DNA of 64,000 nucleotides from contig QYAI01000164.1 in NCBI GenBank assembly GCA_003988855.1, positions 1 through 64,000 of the forward strand. The letters run 5' to 3'. Origin of the DNA: Arachnopeziza araneosa (lineage: Eukaryota; Ascomycota; Leotiomycetes; Helotiales; Arachnopezizaceae). The notes beneath the pieces were generated by a model. The model searched no databases. It was not told the origin of the DNA and worked only from the letters and a program-made list of their open reading frames with translations. Shown here in pieces: positions 1 through 12,367 of this stretch. Every line of letters starts with the position of its first letter. The stretch's first letter is position 1. Both the position numbers and the translations under genes were made by a program.

Positions 1-316
1 TTTTACTTGATTTAATCGTCTTACCGGTCGCAAAAAGAATGGATTTTTGAGGGGCGGGCGAGTGCGGTGACCGTGCGAGTGCAGGGGAATACGAGTATAA
101 GCAAGTCTTAGGTAACTTAAGTTAAGTAAACGCCTATCGCTCTTATCGCATTGTTGATTACTTCCCCGCTTCAAACTGGTTCCCCGCGGCAGCCGTTACA
201 ACGTGTGGGATATGAAGCATCTCGAATTATTTGCGAATCTCTTCCGTTATCGCTCAATTGTTTCACTTCTTTCTATTCCCTATATCCATTATATTCATTA
301 TCCCGGGCTTACTACA

Positions 317-1633
317 ATGTCCACCAGAAACTCAGTAACCCCACTCCACAGAGCCGCTCCCCAAATCCGCTTCCGCTCTCTCCTAAAATACCTACCTCTT
401 CCTACTATTCGTATCATTGCATCCCTCAGTCTCGTAAATGTTCTAGTTTGGATCGCCGTCGCCATCGTCCTCCGCTATCACCCACTTCTCTCCTCCTCCG
501 CCGTTCTCTCCTATACCTTTGGCCTCCGGCACGCACTGGACGCAGACCACATATCCGTCATCGATCTTATGACACGGCGGCTGATAGCTTCTGGTTCGCG
601 GCCCGTTACTGTCGGCATGTTCTTTTCCCTCGGTCATTCTACAATTGTGGTCATAACATGCATCGTGGTTGCTGCTACTTCGGGTGCCTTGGAGAAACGA
701 TTCGATGGTTTTCAGAAAGTGGGGAATATCATTGGGACAGGAGTTAGTGCCGGTGTGCTCATTCTACTAGGAGTTGCAAACGCATGGATCTTGATTAAGC
801 TGGTGAGGTGTCTGAGAGGGATTCTGAGTGGAGACGTGGACGAGGGGATAATCAGTTCTGGCGGAGATAGCGATTTTAAGATTCAAGGTGGAGGAATCTT
901 AGTGAAGATTTTAAACAAGATTTTTAAGGTCATTGATAGGCCATGGAAGATGTACTTTGTAGGTGTGTTGTTTGGCCTGGGTTTTGACACGAGTAGCGAG
1001 ATTGCGATTATTGGTATTGCATCAATACAGGGTGCTCAAGGAACAAGCATTTGGTTAATTCTTATATTCCCTGTTTTATTCACTGGTATTTCTCTCTATC
1101 TTTGTCTCGCATACTCAAACGCTAATAGAACAATAGCTGCCATGTGCCTCATTGACACTACCGATGGTGCGTTAATGATGACTCTATACACATCTACCTC
1201 CTTAGCGCGTGATACCATAGCTATTCTTTACTACTCGATTGTTTTGACCGCCATCACGGTCATGGTTGCCATCTGCATTGGAACAATTCAATTACTGTCT
1301 CTGATTGAATCAGTTGTCAAACCTACCGGCAGATTCTGGGATGGGGTAGACACCGCTGCAAATAATTTCGATATTATCGGTGGCGCAATATGCGGTTCCT
1401 TTGTGGTGCTTGGGACCTTATCTGTCATTTTATATCGACCTTGGAGGCAGACAGTCGATCAGAAAAGATTGAGAAGGGTCGAGGTTCGAGAAATCGAGTT
1501 GCAGGAGATGGAGAGTAAAACGAATCCTGAGAAACGAGTTGAAATGATGGAGGTCACTCAAGCACGCCACCAACAGTTAGGTGATAGGACACATGAAGAT
1601 GAAATATGTTTAGATACTTCAGAAAGAGGATAA
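317..1633 (+). CDS. NiCoT-family nickel/cobalt transporter
   Basis: High-affinity Ni2+/Co2+ uptake protein of the NiCoT family, expected in the plasma membrane. From the ATG at 317 it is 438 aa. It shows the family signature RHALDADHI (the HX4DH metal-selectivity motif, residues 71-79), then FSLGHSTIV (about 103-111) and GFDTSSE further on, with about eight hydrophobic segments and a hydrophilic central loop. An in-frame ATG at 203 would add 38 residues, but 317 sits closer to the conserved region and gives a more usual N-terminus. The C-terminal 70 residues are charged and probably cytoplasmic. Such transporters supply nickel to urease, but no urease accessory gene is seen nearby. No intron is needed. 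Family assignment is secure; Ni versus Co preference is not. Confidence 0.95.
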   Translation: MSTRNSVTPLHRAAPQIRFRSLLKYLPLPTIRIIASLSLVNVLVWIAVAIVLRYHPLLSSSAVLSYTFGLRHALDADHISVIDLMTRRLIASGSRPVTVGMFFSLGHSTIVVITCIVVAATSGALEKRFDGFQKVGNIIGTGVSAGVLILLGVANAWILIKLVRCLRGILSGDVDEGIISSGGDSDFKIQGGGILVKILNKIFKVIDRPWKMYFVGVLFGLGFDTSSEIAIIGIASIQGAQGTSIWLILIFPVLFTGISLYLCLAYSNANRTIAAMCLIDTTDGALMMTLYTSTSLARDTIAILYYSIVLTAITVMVAICIGTIQLLSLIESVVKPTGRFWDGVDTAANNFDIIGGAICGSFVVLGTLSVILYRPWRQTVDQKRLRRVEVREIELQEMESKTNPEKRVEMMEVTQARHQQLGDRTHEDEICLDTSERG

Positions 1634-2961
1634 AAGCGTCGAAAATGAGCGGCTTGACTCGAACAGCTAGAGAGAAAAAAGCCTATTTAGAAGAAGCTCG
1701 AAATCCAATAGAGTTTCTTTCAATGTGACTCCTTTATGGATATATCATCATTCTACAATCAAGTTAATGACAGGTATTTTCAAGCTGTATGCTAATGTAA
1801 ATAAAATCAAGTGGGTCGCTTATTCTCGCTTCTAGCGAAGGATGTCAACGATATTCTAGTGAAGCGATATCGCCACAGCACAGTACTCTGCAGCGCTCAT
1901 TCCAAGAGATACTCCTCTAGACAGCCAAAACTAAAATAAGTCTTTCCTAAACGATTCGTATTCTTTTAAGATATCAATCTAATGATATGTCAGATAACAG
2001 TGCAGCGGAGCCGATGGGAACGGGAAGCCACACTGCCGAGGCTGCGGCGCATGCAAGGCGCAGCTGCAGTGCAGCAGTGCGGAATCATGTCACTCGAAAG
2101 CCGGCCGCCAGGCTTGCGATGACGAGGACTGACACGTAATAAGCTTGTCACATATATGGATGTCGGTCAACGAACTTTAGAATGCTAGCCCATGATGTTT
2201 TTCTTCAGATCAACTTCCCGTTAGCTAATCCACTCCGGCTTCATAGCGCAGAGCGATGCGACTTCGTTATGGACAGATGCTTTGCACATCAAGAGAAAGG
2301 AAAACAAGGAGAATATCAAGTAGATCGAAGTAGTACCAGATTTCCACATTGTAGGATTCAGATACACTTTCTTGAGGTAGCCATGGAAGGGACGCTGCGG
2401 CAGAGTTGTTGGTGCAGGTCGGAGCAAACGAAGCTTTTGATGAGATGAAATTCAAAAAACAAAGAACATACAGCAGATGAATTGAGAGTAGAATGATGGA
2501 AAACCAATCAATGATCGAAGCTATGCTAATAAAGAGAAGACTTTCTAGAGGTTGCGCTCTACGTGACTTCTGATGGGTAGATACAAGGGTCTCCCATATA
2601 TCGGAATGAGACCCCAATTCCCCAGATAAACAAAGCGCGAGCTACATAATTGCTTTTTTATTTCAGTCTTTACGGTTGGAGTTTCGTCGCTATGGAGAGA
2701 GGATTTGTTGGTGTTGCACCAAACTTGACTCATATTGGATATGCTGTTGCTACGCCCAATTTTAGAAGGGCGCCATTTATTTTACAGAAAAGTGTGGAAA
2801 GACTTGGGGCTTCTGGCTTACTAGAAGAAGTTACAATCATTTTATTGTCGATTGAGGTGCGCTGCCTCTTTAAGCTTAGCGCTCCCACTTGGGTATAAAT
2901 ACCGATACTCACCACCTCAATCTATCTTCTCCAAAACACCACAAAGTGCATCATAATCACC
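1634..2961. other. Intergenic region
   Basis: No convincing gene. A GC-rich patch lies at about 2010-2110. Short ORFs on both strands show no recognisable domain. A TATA-like tataaat at 2894-2900 lies about 60 nt upstream of the ATG of the next gene and is a plausible core promoter for it. Confidence 0.5.
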
Positions 2962-3745
2962 ATGGCAAAACTACAAGCCAAACTCCTTCACATCTTAGCT
3001 CTTTCTAGCTGGTGTGAACTCGTCGAGGGGAAGCATTCAGAGTCATGCAAGCAGTTCTCCCCAACCCTCATCGAATTCTCGTCATCATTTCAGGAGCCCA
3101 GTCCTCCTTCAGTGGACAACGAGTTTTCAGCACACTGGATACAACACAAGTGGTACGAGTCTAAAATCAAATCAAACAAACCGAAACCCGATTAATATCT
3201 TATTACGCTGTAGGAATGCCAACGTCTCTCACATCAGCGCCGGATTCCTATACAATTCACCCACCGCCATGAAAGTCCGCGCCGATGAAGCATATAACTT
3301 CAGTATCGCATCTTCCATCTTCGACTACACTAATATCTCTACGGACGGACTGGTGTCCAATATCCTCTACACCTTTACGCCCTCAATCGCCTCTCCCCCT
3401 AGCATTTTCAGCGATTATGTCAACCCTGGCTTCCCGCTTTTCACAGAGGATATACTTGAGAGCAATGACGCGGTATTCACCGGCTTGACTACTTCCGGGA
3501 AAAATGGCCAGGTGGCATCGGTAGGTGACTCGTTCCTTTGACGGTTGATTCCAGCCTCTTACTCTTAGGTCTAGTGGTCTATCCTGTACCAGGGTGCCAT
3601 TCCAGCGACCCTCTTTCTGACAAGCTGTAACACGATTGCTGGGTATGAATTCTTTTCGCCAGATCTGAGGACTCGAGTTGTGACGGAGTTTTTCAATATC
3701 GTGGTTGGGCCGGTGCCTGATGTGGTGTTTCAACTTCCATCTTGA
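2962..3745 (+). CDS. Secreted protein of unknown function, three exons
   Basis: Exons 2962-3152, 3214-3520 and 3575-3745 join in phase to give 222 aa. Introns are 61 nt (GTACGA...TAG) and 54 nt (GTAGGT...TAG). Residues 1 to about 22 form a signal peptide with a hydrophobic LLHILALSSW core. The joined protein reads smoothly across both junctions (HKW then NANVSHIS; GQVAS then WSILYQG). It has NVS, NFS and NIS glycosylation sequons and few cysteines, one just after the signal peptide (SESCKQF) and one near the end (TSCNTIAG), which could pair. I do not recognise a named domain, although the style matches conserved fungal secreted proteins with a beta-rich fold. The start has a good context (caccATGG) and a TATA-like box upstream. 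Splice sites are inferred, but both junctions preserve frame. Confidence 0.8.
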
Positions 3746-5315
3746 GATAGAGAGAAGGATGGCTGCAGAAAAGGAGACGCAGGATATACCTAGCAAAGAT
3801 TGCAGTGGGAAAGGATCCTTTGGGTCGACCCACTAGTATGAAAGAGAGGGAGAGGGGATCAGGATAATGTAGCAATTAAAATGTAGATGATTCGCTCCTT
3901 CGTATTTTATTTCCTAAAGCGGAAAGGGGCTTTCGCGAGCCGAGCGCCAAGACCACGGCCGAGAACCAGCTTCCAACAAGCCATCTTTCAGGATCAACAT
4001 GAGAGGAGACGCGTCAATACGGCTGGATGTATCGGTGCCTAGATGGTTTAAACACAACCAACCATCAAAACCCTCAACATATCTCACCTCTACTTAAGCC
4101 ATTCTCGAATGAGTGCGGTATGAAGATACTTCGTGGAGGCTTGGACTTGGCCGGTCTCTCGCACTTGCAGCTATTCGTATTGGAATTTAGATGAGGGAAA
4201 TGAAATATGCGGGAGCAAGTCCAGAATGGTCTGAAAGCATGCCACACAGCGAGTTTGGAGTTTGCCTTGTTATATTTTGAAGATCAGTATACACCTTGGT
4301 ACCATTACCTTTTCGCAGTCGACTCCAAATGTAGATGTATTGTGAGGCTTTATCTCAACACAGCTTCATTGGGTTTGGTTGAGCATATTTTTGTTCGCAC
4401 TGCTTTTTGGGTCACTTCGCCTGGTTTCAGATCTCTATCCAAACCCAGATTTCTCAATTGTTCCTACCGAACACAAACTCAACACGTCCAGCTCCTCACG
4501 GCAGCATTATCTCTGCAATTTTAAACTATACTACATCCCAATCCCAAATTCATGACACTCCTGCTCTATTCAGCAACATTTTACGCACTGGCCTCCTCAC
4601 GCTCCTTATCCAGATCCTCCAACACCTCTACTACCCAACATGAACTTTCAAATCGCCATGGTCGGAATCGTGTTCCGGAGATCATTGACTATACTAAGCA
4701 GACCCAAACACGTTACAATCCCTTGTCTGCTTACTTCCTTCCCAATATGTTTTCCCTTAATTTTACTCCTCCTTTCCTTCCTGTCACTTGAAGCACTAAA
4801 CTTAATCTCCGATACATATTGTAACGGATCCAGGAAACAATGATGACAGAACCTGCATCAACCTAGGGAGTTCAAAGACTGCACATTTGAGATTGTGAAA
4901 GCAGGGCCGTTTAAACTTCGGGCTTGGATCGAGAAGAAGAAAACTGGATCTTGTGATGGGGAATAGATGCGTTTACAAAGTATCGTTTCGATACCATACA
5001 CTGTAAAGTCATTCCAAATACTGTCATCTATCTTGAACGGTTTATTACATCGTATATGTGGTATGATTCGCCTCTCAGCATAATTAGTAATTATGCTTAT
5101 AATTCAGACCAAAATTTGCCACACGTATAAATATGTCTTACCATAGCATATTCGCTCTCAGCCGGTATCCTGCTATCGACTCCCAGAATGAGTAAAAAAT
5201 TAGCGCACACTTTCTTAGCGCCTTAAAATGAGAGAGGGAACGTTTAGCGTGATACCGATGGGTATCGCGTCGATTCAGCGTCCCATACTCCTGAGCGTGC
5301 AGCATCTCTTACTCA
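3746..5315. other. Intergenic region
   Basis: Only short ORFs (up to 105 aa, at 4207-4524), low in complexity and without recognisable domains. Nothing I can support as a gene. Confidence 0.4.
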
Positions 5316-5756
5316 ATGGACCCACTCTCTGTAGCAGCATCAACTGCTGTTTGTAACCATATGTTACCAGGTACCCAAACCATTTCCAAAATTTGACACG
5401 GTGATTTGACAACCTCCATCAGGTAACAGCGGCGATCCGCGACATCGTGGACGATTACAAGAGCGTGGACTCCAATAACAAAGATCTCTGAGCGAAATCA
5501 AAGGGCTCTCTAGCGTCCTGGAATCCATCGGGAAGTTATGGACTGGCTTTTGGCGGCATTGCAACCTGCTTATCAGTAAGCGGATTCTTTTGGCTCCACA
5601 TTCAAGATTGTGCTAACAAATATTTCCAGACAAACCATGATTTCAGGTACGGCGGCGCCGGTGCTAGATATTCTTGGACGGTGGAATGGCAACGATGTAA
5701 GCGTAGAAGTGATGAAAGATCATGCAGTTCTTGAAATTGAGGAAGAAGACGAATGA
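5316..5756 (+). pseudogene. Relic of a fungal STAND/ankyrin-type N-terminal domain
   Basis: The ATG at 5316 opens with MDPLSVAASTAV, a very common beginning of fungal NLR- and ankyrin-type signalling proteins. The similarity then moves between frames: FVTICYQ in one frame, IRDIVDDYKSVDSNNKDL in a second, and SEIKGLSSVLESIGKLW in a third, which together follow the usual order of this helical N-terminal domain. In-frame stops separate the pieces. An intact-looking intron (GTAAGC at about 5575 to TTCCAG at about 5629, with a CTAAC branch site) follows, then an open stretch to TGA 5754-5756. At least two frameshifts make a working product unlikely. The attribution rests on my recollection of the family pattern. 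Confidence 0.45.
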
Positions 5757-7227
5757 TTTCGGGGTAGGAGACAACTGTTACTTGACTTGATTTTGTAGTT
5801 CACTGTGCTCGAGTGCTATGCGCAGGACTACACGGGAAGACGCTGTAGTGTAACATGAGTATTCGATCACGTGGGTTACACCAAATGAGTGACAGAAATG
5901 CTTTGACATAGCTTAGCAATCTAGCTCGATGAAATTCCTTTGGCTTGCAAAGACAAAACGTAAACCGGACATGGCTCAAGTATATGCGGCAAAACAGCAA
6001 CGCCTCTCTCGAAACCCCAAGGATCACATGACTGGAAACGTCCCCATTTTTCATTCCTTCAACCGCCGGCATTTTCGGGAATCTGTTCCCGCGACTGCGA
6101 AGCGCAACAAAAAGTGCCAGCAGGTGGCGAACGACATGCAACAAACGAGGAATCGTGGCGTGATGATTGGCCAATGGCGAGCGCGGAGGAGCATCCTCGA
6201 CAACTCCTCCCTCTGCGATGAAAGAAGTTTGTTGATGCTTCTCTCTCTGGCGGGATCCAATATTCTTCCGACAACATGCGGTGCTCGTTCTGATGTGTTT
6301 TGCCACACGGCCAATAGTGGCCGCGAGCGTGGCCCTCTCCCCGACCCAGGCGCAGTCAATGAAAAAATGGCCGCGAACAGCCATTCCAACCAACACGGAC
6401 ATGTCAGGCGTCGGCCCGCCACCTGGGGTCATACTTGCACGCCTCTGGGCTGCAGACGTCCAGCGCCGCTATCAACTTTCTCCATCATCAGTTCGAAGCT
6501 GTGCGAGATTCCTGAGACGGCTTTTGTTGCACGTCGCACGCTGGCCGGGCCAGGCCCCTCGACAGGCCCGCGTCCCGTGTGCAACCCACGGGTGTTTGGG
6601 CGCCGCCAATGAGGTCGTCGGGATGCGTGGGATTGAGCGTTCTGCCCATTCACGTTGCCGCATCTCTCGACCTTTATGAGGCGGTCCAGATCTGGGCCAG
6701 GTTGCAGCAGATTCGATTGTGCCCGCGGTTGAATGGAGGTCGCTTCCTATTGGTCAATGTCTGTGAATACCGATGCTGCTTGGCCTTCTCATTGAATCTT
6801 GTGGAGAACAATGTGCAGGATTCCTGGTTGATGCGCCACAATACTCATCAGTGCCTCAGCAGTTATTTTTGGGTGGTATGCCGAGAGGGAATATGTTGCT
6901 TTATTGATGATCTATCCATCCTAATCTAGCCCAACGAAGCTTGAACCTAGCTCAGCATAAAAACACTCCACTCATTTCGACATTGCAAATACACGCCAAT
7001 AAATGGACGCTGAATATATTTGGTTGTCAGAAGCTAGCTCCTGGGAGTCCATCGGAGAGTAAAACACACGCTTCGACAGCTTTACCATAAAACCTGGCAT
7101 TCTTAGCGCTACATTGGGCAAGGATCGCGAGGCTGATTCTATCAAGAGAAGTGTTAGAATCGCCGCGTCCGAGCCGGTCGACTAAGACATCTGGCACCCT
7201 TTTTGGATAATTTGTCATTGAGACATT
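5757..7227. other. Intergenic region
   Basis: A GC-rich block at about 6050-6660 keeps overlapping frames open on both strands (227 aa plus, 210 aa minus). This is what base composition alone would do. Neither reading shows a domain, so no gene is called. The segment 7027-7218 is also unassigned. Confidence 0.4.
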
Positions 7228-9085
7228 TTACGGAAGCACAGGCGGTATTATCACCATTGCCACAGGTGTAGATAAAGCATCATCTGACCAATCGAACCGA
7301 TATCCTTGATGCGGAAAATTGATATCCCCTGGAGTAGTAAGCGATACCCTGACTTCTTCTACCAATCCCAGAACTTGGACGTTAACGGTAGCTTCTGTAA
7401 GCATAAATCTGGTCTGAGCCGGTGCCATGCGACTAGCTGTCCAATGTTGTGCTATCTCCTTACGATATATATCGCAAAGTTCCTCATCTAAGATGCCAGA
7501 CTGACTTTCTTGATATGTCTGAACGAGCTGATGCAATCGAGCTCCACAGATGAATTTAGCGACCCAGTCCCTATCCTTTTCGTGAATTCGAGCAGCAAGT
7601 TGCTCGGCTGTATCAAGATAATGGGACCCTTGATACCGGAAATAACCTTCCAGGAAGAACATGGCAAGCTCGGGTGGCAGATTATCTTCTTTCAAGCTAT
7701 ATAATTTGGCAAGTTCGTGACAATGTGGTAGGTTCCTGAGAACAGCATTGGCACGCTTGGGTATATCGAGGTCCTTCTTGGAGTAGATAAGGGGAGGTAA
7801 GTGATGATATAGTACACAAACCACACTGGTAAATCACGCCTGACAACCTTCCGCCGGTAGTCGAAGATGGATCCACTCATGGGCCATTGGATGTATCGAT
7901 ATATCGTGCTTCGTTGTATTTACTGAAGCCAAGCTAAGTGATCAAAGGATTCCAAGGTTTTCCGCGTAGTTGTTTTCGACATGAAGAAGTTGGAACGCCT
8001 CTAAGAGTCGCTTGGGCATGGACAAGACGTATTTACCCTTCCACAAAATCTGGTCCGAAAGAATTCTGTCCATGAATTCGATAGAAAGTCCAACGCGTTC
8101 AAGGAAACCAAACATGGTCAGTAAGTCGGCAGTGCCAGACAAATTTCTGCGGATATCCTTGTAACTGACTTCCCAGGTTGTCATGATGCTTTCGTTGTAT
8201 TGAGATCCTTTCGCTTTATGGCTCGGAAATATTTTTCTTGCTTCGTCATTGCCGGCTTTGAACTTCAGTCGGTACTTGTTAAACGGCATCGGATACTTGC
8301 GCGGATAAGATGCACACTGTACAACGGCCAAGGGTAAGTTGCCCGTCAATCCGGCTATCTCTTGCAATTCAGATGAACTCTCGGTATCATATTCCGTGCT
8401 TAAGGTTTACGAATCTCTGATCCGGGCAAGAGATCGTTCATGCTGCTTGCGGCTGTTGCAAGTGTGACTGAATTACCAAATGGATCTGGAAATATCCCTG
8501 TATTGGTGCGAACAAAGTCTTGTTGCCGAGGGGATGGAGAAATGAGGTTTGGCACAAACAATCGAATGGAATCCTCAGAAGTCATAATACTTATCACAAT
8601 CCCGTCAAGGACTTTTTCAGAACCGATCAGCGAAGGATCGCGCGTAGTCAGGATAACATTCCCATTCCATGTCGGAGGTAAAAACGTGGTCACATGCTCA
8701 ATATCATCTACATTGTCAAACACAAACAACCAATTGATATGACTCGACAACCAGCTTTTGACATACTCAATAGATTTTTCGGACGGTTTGAACCCTATTC
8801 TAGAGGCAATATTTTCAATAGAGGACTTAATCGAAGAGTTTTGAGCATCTGCCCAAATGACATCCACTTGATTGCGCTTATTGTGGCAATACTGAATAGC
8901 ACACTGGGTTTTCCTGGATTTCAAATCAACATTCCACTTCAAATGTCAGGGAAAAGATGAAAGACGAACCCAACGCCACCGACTCCCGAAATTCCGAATC
9001 TGCCAGCACGATTGGTGAAAAAGTGGTCGATTTGTTTAATTATATCATCACGGCCGACGAAATAAGGAGTTTGATCAGGAGCCAT
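7228..9085 (-). pseudogene. NB-ARC (NLR-like) STAND NTPase, broken
   Basis: Reading down from ATG 9085, FVGRDDII leads to an intact P-loop GVGGVGKTQ once a 56-nt intron (8969-8914, GTTCGT...CAG) is removed. Walker B LFVFDNVDD and ILTTR follow. After a frame change at about 8400-8370 (an unresolved intron or a frameshift) comes GNLPLAVVQ, matching the GLPLA motif, and then a winged-helix-like segment. The same frame then meets TGA at 7944-7942, runs on through DISIHPMAHEWI (a typical conserved segment), meets a second TGA at 7836-7834, and continues open to 7228. Both stops could be CGA to TGA changes. Fungal NB-ARC proteins act in allorecognition and immunity-like responses. Here the C-terminal TPR array is missing or unrecognisable. 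The true 5' end may lie upstream of 9085. Confidence 0.75.
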
Positions 9086-11222
9086 GGGATAGTAGTGTTA
9101 GCTGAAGATTAAATAGTAATTGAGTACTAGATGGGCTAGCTTTAAGCATCTGGAGGTTTTCATCACGACATCTTATCTTGATAAAATTTTCAAACATTGA
9201 ATAAGACGCAGTATGCCAAAAGATCTGTACACAATGGAAGCTTGATCTCTTGGCTATCATAGCACTTGGAGAACTAAGTAGAGTCTCAAAAACTTGGAAG
9301 CACCGCCTGCAGAGAATTTCAATTTTCATATGTGTGGTGACTTGACAAAACGTTATCGCAATTGAACTCGAACTGCATCTGCGATGTACTGTCATAGGTA
9401 GAGAAGTAGAAAGCCGTTTGTAAGAGAATGACAACTGACTTGATCTTGCCGAACATTTAGCAATCGATCTAGAAGTGATGCTGCATGTGTGTGTATAGTC
9501 TCTGTAGCAGCATTGAATGCGATGGCTGAGTTATAGCTAAATAACATGATGCGGGCCCAAGGGATGGCCTAAGGAAGAAGGGAGTTTGGCCAAAAAGTCC
9601 CATTAGAGTGCGTCCATGTACTGTATGCATGATTCGTAGAACCTGTGGGATTCAACCCATGGACGAATACAATGTCAACAGGCAGGAAACCTGCCGTAGG
9701 GACAGGCTGCGATAGGATTTTTAAGAACTCCTGAAATTCACAAGCAAATTAGACCAAATACCGTTCGTGAGACGCTGAGTTGCCTACCATAGCCGGTAGT
9801 ATGCGCATGAAGCTGGTAGCTTATCAATTGTCGCAATAGTACCGGGAACACGCAGTCACAGTCACATCTCCTGTTGGTGTCAGAAAGCGAGATGTCGCTA
9901 AGCGCTTGGTGATTGGAGGGCAAGATCCCAAAATGGCAAAAGCAAGCAGAATAGGAAAACCAAATCCACTTTGGGCAAAGTCAGGGAATAATAGGTAGAG
10001 GGAGTGAGAACAGAGGTGGAAGAGAAGAAAGAGCGGGTATGAAAATCAGAGCTGAACCTCAGGCCATGATATCGCTAGGCGTCAAGTAACAATACAGCTG
10101 AACCAAACTTATGGTTCTGCCAAGAGAGATAACAGGTCTAGGTCGATGTTTATCAGCATAGATAAACAATAACGACGAGTGACTCCTGATATGAGAGATA
10201 TTGAGAAGAGAATTCGGTTCCATCAAAAGGCAGGTTGTCGCTTTCACAGCGGTGGGACAGGTGGCTCTGGACAGCGAGTGAGGCTGCTTTCAAGTTAATG
10301 CGGTGCATAGGGGGAGATGATTGAACTCGTATCGTGCTCCAGCATGTGTGGCCAGTTTCCTCGGCAACTTTTCCCTCTCGCATTCAGTCAAATGCGATTC
10401 TGCTTGGCTCGATCAGGAAAATGAAAGGTATTCGGATTCTCCATTGGCGAAGTTCCAAGCTTGGACGGATCCGCACAAATAATGCGCTGCCACAAGCGAT
10501 CCGGAGACAGTCCCGACTCCAGTGCCTCTGGGACCACCGAGAGCTAATTTGGAAGTGAGGGAAATCGAGTTGGTCTTTTGAAGACTCATTCAGCGGATTT
10601 CTTTTCAATTTATAAAGATATCTATGAAGATACGACTGTACCTTTCATTCAATAAGAGTTCAGCAAGAGATCTCCCAACAGATTCAATCCAATACCGCAT
10701 GTATTTCGAGATTAACTTATCTGAACAGCGGTGTATTCTCGCCATTCGCTGCCATGCCAAGTGCCAAGCAGGACTGCTGGACCAAACAAACCACGACCAG
10801 GCTGGTCTTGCACTTTGAGGCATTCTCCGCACGCTGCTCGACGCCACGTTTCTTCACACGCGCTTGTTGAGGCTGACACGATTCCATTGTGGTCGTATTC
10901 TTGCGTCGCTCTCATCCGAACAATGTGCTGTTTGGTGGATGAGAGATGCTCTTCTGGGTCTCAGCAAGCCCCCCGAAGCCGCCATGGGTTTTGGGCTTCA
11001 GCCACTATCTCGGGAGTCGAGGTTGGAATGGGATATAACTTGGAGAGAGTTCTCTGTGTTCTTTGTCGTTTCACTATCATTGCTATCGAGATTCATCCTG
11101 CGTTACTAAACATTATATTTCGATTTGAACTGGGTGCTTCAGTTGGGAAAGCCTAAGACTGGTTCGTTATCCTGAGTGTCTCGCCAAACGCCACAGACCT
11201 AGACCCCCGCTCCCACAACCCA
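9086..11222. other. Intergenic region
   Basis: The minus-strand ORF at 9075-9434 abuts the NLR relic and could hold decayed upstream exons, but I could not assign a domain. From 9435 to 11222 only short, overlapping, unrecognisable ORFs are present. Confidence 0.4.
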
Positions 11223-12367
11223 ATGCAATCCCTACACTCTTACATCTCCGATGATGCGCAGGAGATCTTCAGGAAATTCCCCGATCTTCCGTACGGTAAG
11301 ACTTGCTCTTTCTAATGAACTCTTGTTTTCGAATGGGAAACAAGCATTTATCATTTCAGTTTCCTATTTCCTTTGGATTACATACTAATTTGGTTATAGA
11401 CGTCCGCTATCTGATATGGGAGTGCTGTCTTCCCGGGCCACGCATCATCACTGTAAACTCTCACAGCGACAAAACTGGCCACAGACAATGGAAGGCCCAA
11501 TCTTCTCGGCCAGCAATCCTCAGCGTTTGCCAGGAGTCCAGAAGGATAGCTAAGAGGCGGTATCAATTCTGCAATGGCCCAGATATGTGTCTCTGGCTCG
11601 ACCCGTCCATTGATACGCTGTATTTCGGACAAACCGGAAGCGATCTGGATCTCGTAGATTTTCTCCTCGCAGCCAAAAAGAACGACGTAGAATCTCTGAG
11701 AAGATTGGCCATCGATGAGATGCACCTGGCAGCTTGGGGTGAGCTCTCGAAGCAACGGGATCAGCTTTTAGCGAGTGCGCTCTTGCCAGTGATGGGAAGC
11801 CTTGAAAAGTTCATGATTGGTATTCAAGTCCCTAGTCTCGACTATGATCCGAACATGTTTCTCGCACCTGATGAATGGGAAGGTTGGCTCTTTGGCGGTG
11901 GACCGTTAACGGCAGAAGAAAAATTGATTCGAAATGGTGGCCTTCCTGAATTGATCTTCTCTCCAAACTCCCTCGAACGGCACCTCTTCCATCTCACCAA
12001 TGCCCCAGAGTATCCTGAGGAGTATCCAGGTGTTTATCCATTATCTCTCCTTAAGCTCTTCAGCTTCTATTATCCGCTGCAACCAGCTAGGGGGCGACGG
12101 AGAGAAGCAGTGGCGAGATTGGGTCCATGGTATCGGAGGATCTACAGATGTATGGCGAAGCTTGATGTTAAGTTGACGAGACTCTTTGAGATGGCCATAC
12201 CTCAGAGTCAACGCGATAATTCGAAACCAAGTTGTGGGCTGCCACAGGTAGCGTGCTTTGTAAGACCTGCAGAATCGTTCCGGAATTGGGAGGACTCGTT
12301 GAAGCCGCTCTGTCAAGCAGAATGGAATGAAGACCGAAAATTAATCTCCCTCGAGGGTAGAAAATAA
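11223..12367 (+). CDS. 2EXR domain-containing protein
   Basis: Exons 11223-11295 and 11400-12367 give 346 aa. The 104-nt intron has a GTAAGA donor, a CTAAT branch region and a TAG acceptor. The domain signature crosses the junction: FRKFPDLPY then DVRYLIWECCLPGPRII, followed by SSRPAILSVCQESR. This is the 2EXR pattern (F-x-x-FPxLPxE/DlRxxIW ... L-x-xCxES) common in fungal proteins of unknown role. The rest is soluble and alpha/beta in character, with no membrane segment or signal peptide. The spliced start gives the full motif, which the unspliced ATG at 11303 would cut off. The family is widespread in Leotiomycetes and Sordariomycetes and has no established biochemical activity. Stand-alone gene with no evident partner nearby. 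Confidence 0.82.

Noticed and set aside
5800..6679. Overlapping 210-aa and 227-aa ORFs on opposite strands
   Set aside because: Both sit in a GC-rich block, cover each other, and show no domain, signal peptide or splice logic.
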